NCBI GenBank assembly: GCA_001787465.1
Contig: MFXJ01000079.1
Span: 1,299-7,432, forward strand
Length of the DNA: 6,134 bases
Source of the DNA: Candidatus Peregrinibacteria bacterium RIFOXYB2_FULL_32_7
Lineage (GTDB): Bacteria; Patescibacteriota; Gracilibacteria; UBA1369; GWF2-33-10
Direction of reading: 5' to 3'
Below the pieces are notes generated by a model. That model saw nothing but the letters and a program-made list of their open reading frames with translations, was not told the DNA's origin and made no database searches. Position numbers and translations under genes: made by a program. Positions 1-6,006 of this stretch are shown in pieces (position 1 is the stretch's first letter; the number at the start of each line of letters is the position of its first letter).

Positions 1-24
1 CTTTTTTTCCTTTTTCCTCAAATT

Positions 25-1797
25 ATGTTTAGAACTCATACCTGCAACGGAATTTCCGAAAAGAATGTGGATGAAAAAATTACTTTATCTGGCTGGGTCC
101 ATCGACGCCGAGATCATGGTGGATTAATATTTATTGATCTACGTGACCGCTATGGAATAACTCAAATTGTCTTTGATCCAAATGATTTCCCAAAAGCTCA
201 CGTCATAGCTGAAAAAATTCGTCCTGAATATGTCCTGAAAGTTACCGGCAAAGTTAGACCTCGTCCTTCCGGCATGACCAATAAAAATCTAGAAACTGGA
301 AAAGTTGAAGTGTTAATTAGCGAAGTAGAAATTTTAACTGAATCAAAAACTCCTCCTTTTGAAATTGATCAAGACAGAGAAGTAAATGAAGAAGTTCGTT
401 TAGAATACAGATATTTGGATTTAAGACGCGAAAGGATGAAAAATAATATAATTTTGCGTCATAAAGTTATCAAACATATTCGCGATTTTATGGATAATGA
501 AAATTTTTTGGAAATCGAAACGCCAATTTTGATCAAAGGAACTCCTGAAGGATCGCGTGAATACATCGTACCATCAAGACTTTATCCTGGTCATTTCTAT
601 GTTCTACCTCAATCCCCTCAACAATTAAAACAATTATTAATGGTGGCTGGCATGGATAAATATTTTCAAATCGCCAGATGTTTTCGTGATGAGGATCAAA
701 GAGGAGATAGACAGCCTGAATTTACTCAACTTGATATAGAAATGTCTTTTATTAATGAAGAAGATATAATCGATTTAAATAGCAAACTGCTTCTTTCAAT
801 TTTAGAAAAATTTAGTAGCGAAAGAAAAATTTTAGATAAAAATTTGCCAAAACTTACCTGGCAAGAAGCAATGGACAACTATGGAGTTGATAAACCTGAT
901 TTACGTTTTGATATGCAAATCGTTGATTTAACTGAAGAGATGCAAGCAAGTGGCTTTAGTGTTTTTAGTAATGCCATTAAAGATGGTGGTATTGTCAGAG
1001 CTTTAAAAATTAACGGTGGAGCTAAGTTTTCAAGAAAAGAGATTGATGAACTTACTGAAATAGCTAAAATTTATGAAGCCAAAGGCTTAGCTTACATTAT
1101 TTATGATGAAAATGGTGAGATTCGTTCACCGATTTTAAAATTTCTATCAGATAAAGAACAAAAAGCAATTCAAGAAAAAACTAAAGCCAGCAAAGGCGAT
1201 ATTGTATTTTTTGGAGCAGATAAATTTAACATTGTTTGCGCGAGTTTAGGTCATGTAAGACTTGCCTGTGGCGACAAATTAAATTTACGCGATGAAAATA
1301 CTTTTGCGATTTGCTGGGTTACTGATTTCCCAATGTTCGAATTTAGTAAAGAAGAACATAAATATACAGCGGCGCATCATCCCTTCACCAGTCCAAAATT
1401 AGATCAAACTCAAATGCTTGATACTGATGAATTTTATAAAGTTTCTTCACGAGCTTATGATTTAGTTTTAAATGGCAATGAAATTGGCGGAGGCAGTATT
1501 CGTATTCATGATCCCGAAGTACAAAGTAAAGTTTTCAAAGCTTTAGGAATTTCAAAAGAAGATGCGGAACACAGATTTGGACACCTGTTAAAAGCTTTTC
1601 AATATGGTGCGCCTCCTCATGGCGGAATTGCCTGGGGAATTGATCGTTTAATTATGATTTTGTGCAAAGAGGCGAATATAAGAGAGGTAATTGCTTTTCC
1701 AAAAGATCAAAAAGCAAAAGATTTAATGATCGGAGCGCCTAGCACCTTGCCTGACACACAAATAAAAGAGGCAAATGTGAAGGTAATCGAAAAATAA
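25..1797 (+). CDS. aspS: Aspartyl-tRNA synthetase, bacterial type, probably non-discriminating (Asp/Asn)
   Basis: Class II aminoacyl-tRNA synthetase that charges tRNA-Asp with aspartate in the cytoplasm. At 590 residues it has the usual full bacterial length. Seen in order: an N-terminal OB-fold anticodon-binding domain (about 1-105, with SGWVHRRRDHGG at 22-33), motif 1 (about 145-168, ending in ETP at 165-167), the flipping-loop segment TPEGSREY, motif 2 (FRDED at 220-224, then RGDRQPEFTQLD to 237), the bacterial GAD insertion (about 300-410), the HHPF segment (451-454), GGGSIR (488-493) and motif 3 (GIAWGIDR, 534-541). His31 and Gly83 match residues implicated in tRNA-Asn recognition by the non-discriminating enzyme of Pseudomonas aeruginosa, so this enzyme may also make Asp-tRNA-Asn for GatCAB amidation; that part is inference. 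The ATG gives the canonical N-terminus (MFRTHTCNGI). Its 24-nt leader is pyrimidine-rich, with two TTTTTCC units and no Shine-Dalgarno. The promoter would lie outside the window. Confidence 0.97.
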   Translation: MFRTHTCNGISEKNVDEKITLSGWVHRRRDHGGLIFIDLRDRYGITQIVFDPNDFPKAHVIAEKIRPEYVLKVTGKVRPRPSGMTNKNLETGKVEVLISEVEILTESKTPPFEIDQDREVNEEVRLEYRYLDLRRERMKNNIILRHKVIKHIRDFMDNENFLEIETPILIKGTPEGSREYIVPSRLYPGHFYVLPQSPQQLKQLLMVAGMDKYFQIARCFRDEDQRGDRQPEFTQLDIEMSFINEEDIIDLNSKLLLSILEKFSSERKILDKNLPKLTWQEAMDNYGVDKPDLRFDMQIVDLTEEMQASGFSVFSNAIKDGGIVRALKINGGAKFSRKEIDELTEIAKIYEAKGLAYIIYDENGEIRSPILKFLSDKEQKAIQEKTKASKGDIVFFGADKFNIVCASLGHVRLACGDKLNLRDENTFAICWVTDFPMFEFSKEEHKYTAAHHPFTSPKLDQTQMLDTDEFYKVSSRAYDLVLNGNEIGGGSIRIHDPEVQSKVFKALGISKEDAEHRFGHLLKAFQYGAPPHGGIAWGIDRLIMILCKEANIREVIAFPKDQKAKDLMIGAPSTLPDTQIKEANVKVIEK

Positions 1798-1829
1798 AGG
1801 ATCTTTTCCAAAAAAAAATCTGAAATAAA

Positions 1830-1860
1830 CTAACAATTTACCTCGTTTTTGTGGTATAAT
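1830..1860 (+). promoter_or_regulatory. Extended -10 sigma70-type promoter for pyk
   Basis: A perfect TATAAT (1855-1860) is preceded by TGG (1852-1854), giving an extended -10 element. The best -35 candidate is CTAACA (1830-1835, four of six matches to TTGACA) with a long 19-bp spacer, which an extended -10 can tolerate. Transcription would start near 1867 and leave a leader of about 42 nt before the pyk ATG. The leader is T-rich, contains a run of seven T then six A (1875-1887), and has no Shine-Dalgarno. The promoter lies in the only sizeable gap between aspS and pyk, so pyk can be transcribed independently of aspS. Confidence 0.6.
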
Positions 1861-1908
1861 ATTTTGATATACGCTTTTTTTAAAAAATTTTCTTTTTTCT
1901 CAAAAATC

Positions 1909-2940
1909 ATGCCAAAAACAAAAATAATCTGCACTCTCGGTCCAAAAAGCGACTCTAAATCTGAACTTGTCCGTCTAATCCAGTCTGGGATGAGTATGGC
2001 CAGACTTAATTTTTCTCATGGAACTTATGAACATCATGAAAAAATGATTAAAAATTTAAGAAAAGCAGAAAAAAAACTAAAAAAACACATCACCATCATC
2101 GTAGATCTTCAAGGTCCAAAAATTCGGATTGGAGAACTTTCAAAGCCAATTTTTCTCAAAAGAAGCCAGGAAATTATTTTAACCACAAATATCATTCAGA
2201 CGGGTGAATCACAAAAAATTCCCATTCAATACAAATCTCTTCCATCAGAAATTAAAACTGGCGATCATATCTTGATTGATGACGGACTTATTGATCTTGT
2301 TGTCCTTTCAAAAACAAAAACTGATATTAAATGTAAAGTTTGCGTCAGCGGTAAAATTAGTAGCCACAAAGGGATAAACGCGCCTGATACAAATTTAAAA
2401 GCAATAAAAACAATAACAGAAAAAGATAAAAAAGATTTAGAATTTGCTCTTCAATTTCATCCTGAATATGTTGCTCTTTCTTTTGTAAAAAACGCCAAAG
2501 ATATTATTGATTTACGTAAATTTATAACCAAACAACTTTCTAAATTTTCTCAACATAATTTTCCAAAAATTATTTCCAAAATCGAATGCCAACAAGGAAT
2601 TAAAAATTTAGAAAAAATTATTAAAATTTCAGATATGGTAATGGTTGCTAGAGGCGATCTAGCCGTAGAAGTTGGAGATGAAAAAGTCCCTGTCCTGCAA
2701 CGAAAAATTATAGAATTATCTCGTAAATATAAAAAACCAGTTATCGTCGCCACTCAAATGCTATCTTCTATGATTGATAACGCTCGTCCAACCAGAGCTG
2801 AAGCATCAGACATAGCTAGAGCTGTTTTTGAAAAAGCGGATATTGTCATGCTTTCCAACGAAACATCTGTTGGTAAATATCCTTTCAAAGCCGCGCACAT
2901 GATGAAATTAATCATTCGCGAAGCAGAAAAAATTGTTTGA
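1909..2940 (+). CDS. pyk: Pyruvate kinase lacking the C-terminal domain
   Basis: Transfers phosphate from phosphoenolpyruvate to ADP, the last step of glycolysis (cytoplasmic). The start at 1909 gives the family N-terminus (MPKTKIICTLGPKS). An in-frame TTG at 1849 would place the -10 box inside the gene and is rejected. Catalytic parts are present: R32, N34 and FSHG (35-38) for substrate binding; domain B with ILIDDGLI and the SHKGIN segment; the catalytic Lys224 in SKIE with metal ligands E226 and D250 (ARGDLAVE); ATQM (281-284); and the RPTRAEASD segment. The protein is 343 residues against about 470 for typical enzymes. It ends after the last barrel helix (REAEKIV), so the whole C-terminal domain, which normally forms subunit contacts and the effector site in allosteric enzymes, is missing. 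No frame after the TGA encodes it. The enzyme is probably active but may be unregulated or differently assembled (inference). SNET replaces the usual SGET near the end. A 29-bp stretch in domain B resembles an intergenic repeat downstream. Confidence 0.93.
   Translation: MPKTKIICTLGPKSDSKSELVRLIQSGMSMARLNFSHGTYEHHEKMIKNLRKAEKKLKKHITIIVDLQGPKIRIGELSKPIFLKRSQEIILTTNIIQTGESQKIPIQYKSLPSEIKTGDHILIDDGLIDLVVLSKTKTDIKCKVCVSGKISSHKGINAPDTNLKAIKTITEKDKKDLEFALQFHPEYVALSFVKNAKDIIDLRKFITKQLSKFSQHNFPKIISKIECQQGIKNLEKIIKISDMVMVARGDLAVEVGDEKVPVLQRKIIELSRKYKKPVIVATQMLSSMIDNARPTRAEASDIARAVFEKADIVMLSNETSVGKYPFKAAHMMKLIIREAEKIV
2184..2212 (+). repeat. 29-bp segment inside pyk shared with the pyk-ruvC intergenic repeat
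   Basis: This part of pyk domain B (around the residues NIIQTGES) matches 3031-3059 at 26 of 29 positions without gaps. The three differences (2191 A/G, 2200 A/G, 2205 T/C) are all transitions, with the A or T in pyk. The encoded peptide fits the pyruvate kinase family pattern (TTxxIxG) with at most about one extra residue. This favours the coding copy as the source and the intergenic copy as derived, but the direction is inferred. Confidence 0.6.
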
Positions 2941-2963
2941 GAATTTGATCCTTTAAGATAATA

Positions 2964-2969
2964 TATAAT
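2964..2969 (+). promoter_or_regulatory. Possible -10 box upstream of the ruvC leader
   Basis: A perfect TATAAT sits immediately before the heptamer array. No well-placed -35 is visible: TTGATC (2945-2950) has four of six matches but only a 13-bp spacer, and there is no TG extension. If used, transcription would start near 2976 and the ruvC leader would contain the whole repeat hairpin. In DNA this AT-rich, a TATAAT can arise by chance. Confidence 0.3.
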
Positions 2970-2970
2970 T

Positions 2971-3064
2971 CGTGATTCGTAGTTCGTGATTCGTGATTCG
3001 ATTTTTACGAACCACGAATCACCTGCCCGACACAAATGTCATTCAGGCGGGCGAATCACGTATC
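2971..3064 (+). repeat. Heptanucleotide array with inverted counterpart (CGTGATT type)
   Basis: Four tandem 7-bp units, CGTGATT, CGTAGTT, CGTGATT and CGTGATT (2971-2998), are followed by a short T-rich spacer and then by inverted units ACGAACC (3007-3013) and ACGAATC (3014-3020). After a GC-rich insert the inverted array resumes with GCGAATC (3051-3057) and ACGTATC (3058-3064). The arms 2972-2987 and 3007-3022 can pair over 16 bp with one mismatch, forming a hairpin with a loop of about 19 nt. It fills most of the gap between pyk and ruvC and supplies an in-frame upstream extension of ruvC (from ATG 3036) that looks like translated repeat rather than protein. In form it recalls the heptameric STRR repeats of cyanobacteria. 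Function unknown. Confidence 0.8.
3021..3051 (+). repeat. GC-rich insert with hairpin, flanked by 8-bp direct repeats
   Basis: A G+C-rich stretch interrupts the inverted part of the heptamer array. The 8-mer CGAATCAC occurs on both sides (3015-3022 and 3052-3059), as after an insertion or a slipped recombination. Inside, CCTG (3022-3025) and GACA (3029-3032) can pair with CAGG (3044-3047) and TGTC (3037-3040) around a CAAA loop. The right part, with its flank (3031-3059), is the near-copy of pyk 2184-2212. Its composition differs sharply from the AT-rich surroundings. Confidence 0.6.
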
Positions 3065-3092
3065 ACTATATATCATCCTAAATTTATTCCGC

Positions 3093-3569
3093 ATGATCAT
3101 TCTCGGCCTCGATCCGGGCACAGCCACTACCGGCTTTGGCATTATTAAAAAAATCGATAATGAATTTGAAATCTTAGATTTTGGTTGCATTGAAACAAAA
3201 GCCAAACTACCACTTGAAGACAGGCTTTTACAAATTTCAAATGATTTGGAATCTTTAATCAAAAAATACAAGCCTGATGTAGCTGGAATTGAAGAAATCT
3301 TTTTTACTAATAATATTAAAACTGCAATCTCGGTATCTCATGCCCGAGGAGTACTCTTGTATATTCTTAAAAAACACAAAGTTCCAATTAAGCATTTCAC
3401 TCCAACAGAAATTAAATCATCTATTACCGGATATGGAAAAGCAGACAAACATCAAGTGCAAAAAATGATTCAAATCATACTTAATTTATCTGAAATACCA
3501 AAACCAGACGATGCCGCAGATGCTCTTGCTATAGCAATTGCCTCTTCCAATAATTTAGCTGTTTTATAA
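3093..3569 (+). CDS. ruvC: Crossover junction endodeoxyribonuclease RuvC
   Basis: Dimeric, metal-dependent nuclease that resolves Holliday junctions, normally together with the RuvAB branch-migration motor, in homologous recombination and repair. The four acidic catalytic residues of the RNase H-like fold are visible: D7 (LGLDPGT), E67 (GIEEIFF), D140 and D143 (PDDAADALA). The conserved SSITGYGKADKHQVQ segment before the last helices is present. Length is 158 residues, near the usual 160-175. The ATG at 3093 places the first aspartate at position 7 as in the family. The in-frame ATG at 3036 would add 19 residues encoded mostly by the upstream repeat and is not preferred. No Shine-Dalgarno is seen. 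ruvA and ruvB are not in the window. The leader may contain the repeat hairpin if the TATAAT at 2964 is used. Confidence 0.96.
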   Translation: MIILGLDPGTATTGFGIIKKIDNEFEILDFGCIETKAKLPLEDRLLQISNDLESLIKKYKPDVAGIEEIFFTNNIKTAISVSHARGVLLYILKKHKVPIKHFTPTEIKSSITGYGKADKHQVQKMIQIILNLSEIPKPDDAADALAIAIASSNNLAVL

Positions 3570-3616
3570 AAAAAATATATGGTAAATTTTGAAAGAAGCT
3601 AAAAATTAAAAAATAA

Positions 3617-5089
3617 ATGAAACACAAAATTATTCACCATCTCCAATACGCCATCGGAGCATCTATTCTCACGATCCTCGGTATTATTCTTATTCGAGGA
3701 CTTGAAATCCCTGAAATTATACATCAGAAATTTTTCACTTCTACAACAACAGAACTAACGACTGAAATTGACAATGAAAATACGGAAAATTCAGTTACAG
3801 ATACTAAAATTCATACCAAAATTAGCTACGAACAGCATATTCAAAAAGGTAACCTGCTATCTGAAAATAATTTAGATTCTTTAGCGATCGCTGAATATGA
3901 AAACGCCATAAAAGAAAATTCAAGCAAAGCAGAACCTTATTTCAAAATTGCTTTAATTCACAAAAAAAATAAGGATTTTGAAAAAGCTTTAGAATTTAGT
4001 GAAAAAGCTTACATTACAGAAAATGGCAATTCGGAATATCAAAATCTTTATATTCAAAATTTAATTAGAACAAATAAAAAAGATCAAGCTTTAGCTTTTG
4101 TATTAAAAATTAATGATTCTGCTAATTCAGAAACTTTATATTACAAAGGAATTATCCTTGCGCTTAATGAAAACTATGAAGACAGCAAAAAAACTTTTTC
4201 AAAAGCTTTAGAATTAAGCTCAAATGCAGATTTATCCAGAAAAATTCAAAAATTTCTTGATCTTTATCGTGAATTTGAATTGACCGAAGGTGGACAAGAA
4301 ATCTACAGGATGGCGCTTATTTCTCAAAATTTAATTCAAAATGAATTTTATCTGCCAAGTATTGAAATCCTTTATGAGGTGATAAAAGAAAAATATGATT
4401 ATCGTGATGCTTGGATAATGCTTGGTTATAGCTATCTCAAAACTCAAAATTATTTTGATGCGATTGAAGCATTTCAAACCGCTCTTGATATTGATCCAGT
4501 CAAAGCACAAACAAGATATTTCTTGGGGTTAGCTTATTTTGGAATCGAAAATTACCATGATGCTATTTCTAATATTGAAATTGCCTTAGAAAATGGCTTT
4601 CAACCAAAAGTAGAAGCACTTCAACAATTAGCTGAAATTGCAATTTTGAATGAAGAATATGAAAAAGCGGTAGAATCTTATAAAGAAGTCTTAATTTACA
4701 AAAAAAGAAGTATCGATATTTACATTCGTCCAATTTGGCTCTTAATAGAAAAATTAAATCAGCCAGAAAAAGCCGTTGATTTAGCTTCGGAAGCTATAGA
4801 ATTCTCACCTGACTCAGCTCTGGCCTACAATCTACTTGGCTGGGCGCAAACAGCTAATGGACAATATAAAAATGCTTATAAAAATTTTGAAAAAGCTATT
4901 GAACTTGATCCAAAATTAGCATCTATTTATTTAAATTTAGGCTGGTGGTATCAACTTCAAGAAGATTTCGGATCAGCTCAAAAAAATTACCTAAAAAGCT
5001 ACGAACTGGATCCAAATGGCTCAGTCGGAAACTTAGCTGGAGAAAGATATAATGAAATAGCTACTTTAGAAAATAAAGATGAAAAATGA
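3617..5089 (+). CDS. Membrane-anchored tetratricopeptide (TPR) repeat protein
   Basis: A 490-residue protein with a basic N-terminus (MKHKIIHHLQ), one hydrophobic segment (about 11-27), a Thr/Glu/Asn-rich linker (about 40-70), and then roughly ten or eleven TPR units from about 72 to 480. The units have the usual 34-residue spacing and helix-turn-helix pattern. The clearest begin near 265 (AWIMLGYSY, ending ALDIDP), 402 (LAYNLLGWA, ending AIELDP) and 437 (IYLNLGWWY, ending SYELDP); a less regular region lies near 205-230. The topology suggests an N-in anchor with the repeats outside the cytoplasm, serving as a protein-binding scaffold. No catalytic domain is seen. TPR proteins such as PilF and TadD act in pilus assembly, and a prepilin peptidase gene follows, so a pilus or envelope role is possible but rests on position only. 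The gene starts 47 bp after ruvC without a Shine-Dalgarno. Its TGA stop lies at the inner edge of a 14-bp inverted repeat. Confidence 0.9.
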   Translation: MKHKIIHHLQYAIGASILTILGIILIRGLEIPEIIHQKFFTSTTTELTTEIDNENTENSVTDTKIHTKISYEQHIQKGNLLSENNLDSLAIAEYENAIKENSSKAEPYFKIALIHKKNKDFEKALEFSEKAYITENGNSEYQNLYIQNLIRTNKKDQALAFVLKINDSANSETLYYKGIILALNENYEDSKKTFSKALELSSNADLSRKIQKFLDLYREFELTEGGQEIYRMALISQNLIQNEFYLPSIEILYEVIKEKYDYRDAWIMLGYSYLKTQNYFDAIEAFQTALDIDPVKAQTRYFLGLAYFGIENYHDAISNIEIALENGFQPKVEALQQLAEIAILNEEYEKAVESYKEVLIYKKRSIDIYIRPIWLLIEKLNQPEKAVDLASEAIEFSPDSALAYNLLGWAQTANGQYKNAYKNFEKAIELDPKLASIYLNLGWWYQLQEDFGSAQKNYLKSYELDPNGSVGNLAGERYNEIATLENKDEK

Positions 5090-5127
5090 GCGAAACCTAC
5101 ATTTTTCATCTTTCATTTTTCATCTTT
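5075..5127 (+). repeat. Second heptanucleotide array with inverted repeat (CATTTTT/CATCTTT), possible terminator
   Basis: Units AAAGATG and AAAAATG (5075-5088) are the exact reverse complement of CATTTTT and CATCTTT (5100-5113), giving a perfect 14-bp stem around an 11-nt loop. CATTTTT and CATCTTT are then repeated once more (5114-5127), so the downstream side is a tandem of four 7-bp units. The left arm overlaps the end of the TPR gene, and its TGA stop spans the stem edge (5087-5089). The AT-rich stem followed by T-rich RNA could act as a weak intrinsic terminator, but no strong GC stem supports this. The design matches the pyk-ruvC array although the sequence is unrelated. Confidence 0.75.
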
Positions 5128-5154
5128 TATTATCAATTTTCTACCTTCATAAAT

Positions 5155-5976
5155 ATGCCTGCAATAATTCCCATTTTCCTCTTTGGCGCCATTATCGGTA
5201 GCCTTCTCAGTGTCATCATTCCTCGTCTGCATGACAATATTCCTGGAATTATCAAAGGACGTTCTCATTGTCCAGAATGTAAAACTAAACTTCGTGTTAA
5301 GGATTTGATTCCTCTTATAAGTTATTTTTTACTTAAAGGCAAATGCGCTAGTTGTTCAAAAACAATTTCCTGGTTTTATCCAGTAATTGAATGGTCAACT
5401 GCTTTATGTTTTGCTTTAAGCCTGCCACTTTTTCACAATCTAAATCTAAATCCAATCACTTTTGATTATCAAAGCTTGCTTTTTACAACTGATTTCTTTT
5501 TATTTATATTCTGGCTTTTTTGTTTAAGTTTATTGCTTTTCATTTTTTTTTACGATGCGAAATATTACTCCATTGATGATCGAATCATGATCCCTGGAAT
5601 AATTTTGACATTAATTATTATTGCCCTTCTACCAGAACAAAATTTATTCCCAAGTTTAAAATCAGCAATTATCGGTGCTTTAATTCCATTTATATTCTTT
5701 GGAGGGCAAATCTTACTTTCAAAAGGACGCTGGCTTGGCTCTGGCGATCTTCGAATTGGAATTTTAATGGGATTAATTCTGGGCTTAGAAAAAATTCTGA
5801 TAGCATTATTTCTAAGCTACATAATTGGTTCAATTTTTGGAATAATTATTGGATTACAAAAAGGCACTATCAAAGGCATTAAAATCCCTTTTGGACCATT
5901 CTTGGCCATAGGAACTTTCCTAGCTTTCTTTTTCGGAGAGCAAATAATTAATTGGTATTTAGAAATAATATTTTAA
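5155..5976 (+). CDS. pilD: Prepilin peptidase / leader peptide methyltransferase (A24 family)
   Basis: Integral membrane aspartic protease that cleaves the leader of type IV prepilins; family members with the N-terminal domain also N-methylate the new end. Seen in order: an N-terminal membrane helix (about 3-22), a cytoplasmic domain with the zinc-type cysteine pairs C39/C42 and C64/C67 around PLISYFLLKGKC, and then about six or seven further hydrophobic segments. The peptidase aspartates are D134 (FYDAKY, near the start of the aspartyl core) and D198 (GSGDLR, the GxGD motif). Length is 273 residues, normal for the family. The start at 5155 gives the typical N-terminus. An in-frame ATG at 5086, overlapping the TPR stop as ATGA, would add 23 residues that are mainly translated heptamer repeat, so it is less likely, although translational coupling cannot be excluded. 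No other pilus genes are visible here. Confidence 0.94.
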   Translation: MPAIIPIFLFGAIIGSLLSVIIPRLHDNIPGIIKGRSHCPECKTKLRVKDLIPLISYFLLKGKCASCSKTISWFYPVIEWSTALCFALSLPLFHNLNLNPITFDYQSLLFTTDFFLFIFWLFCLSLLLFIFFYDAKYYSIDDRIMIPGIILTLIIIALLPEQNLFPSLKSAIIGALIPFIFFGGQILLSKGRWLGSGDLRIGILMGLILGLEKILIALFLSYIIGSIFGIIIGLQKGTIKGIKIPFGPFLAIGTFLAFFFGEQIINWYLEIIF

Positions 5977-6006
5977 CAAATTCAAACTTTTTTTAGAAAT
6001 GATCAA

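Noticed and set aside
1798..1830. Intrinsic terminator after aspS
   Set aside because: Only short, weak complementary stretches and A-runs are present; there is no stem followed by a T-run in the correct direction.
1849..1908. Longer pyk start at TTG 1849
   Set aside because: It would put the promoter -10 box in codons 3-4 and add 20 residues absent from the family; the ATG at 1909 gives the canonical N-terminus.
2550..2753. Open frame of 67 codons on the - strand
   Set aside because: It lies wholly inside the conserved pyk barrel and shows no recognisable motif; it is a shadow of pyk.
2754..3035. Open frame of 93 codons on the - strand across the end of pyk and the repeat
   Set aside because: Its sequence is antisense pyk plus translated heptamer repeat (ESRITNYESR); no independent evidence for a gene.
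2971..3064. CRISPR array
   Set aside because: Units are 7 bp and contiguous, without unique spacers of regular length, and no cas gene is present.
2941..3092. Frameshift hiding a pyk C-terminal domain
   Set aside because: The 152-bp gap is too short for the domain and consists mostly of repeats; no frame resembles the C-terminal domain.
3056..3271. Open frame of 71 codons on the - strand over the start of ruvC
   Set aside because: Antisense to conserved RuvC residues with no protein-like features of its own.
2938..5089. Alternative code with UGA read as glycine
   Set aside because: TGA ends pyk and the TPR gene at sensible positions, reading through adds no conserved sequence, and glycines in conserved motifs are encoded by GGN.
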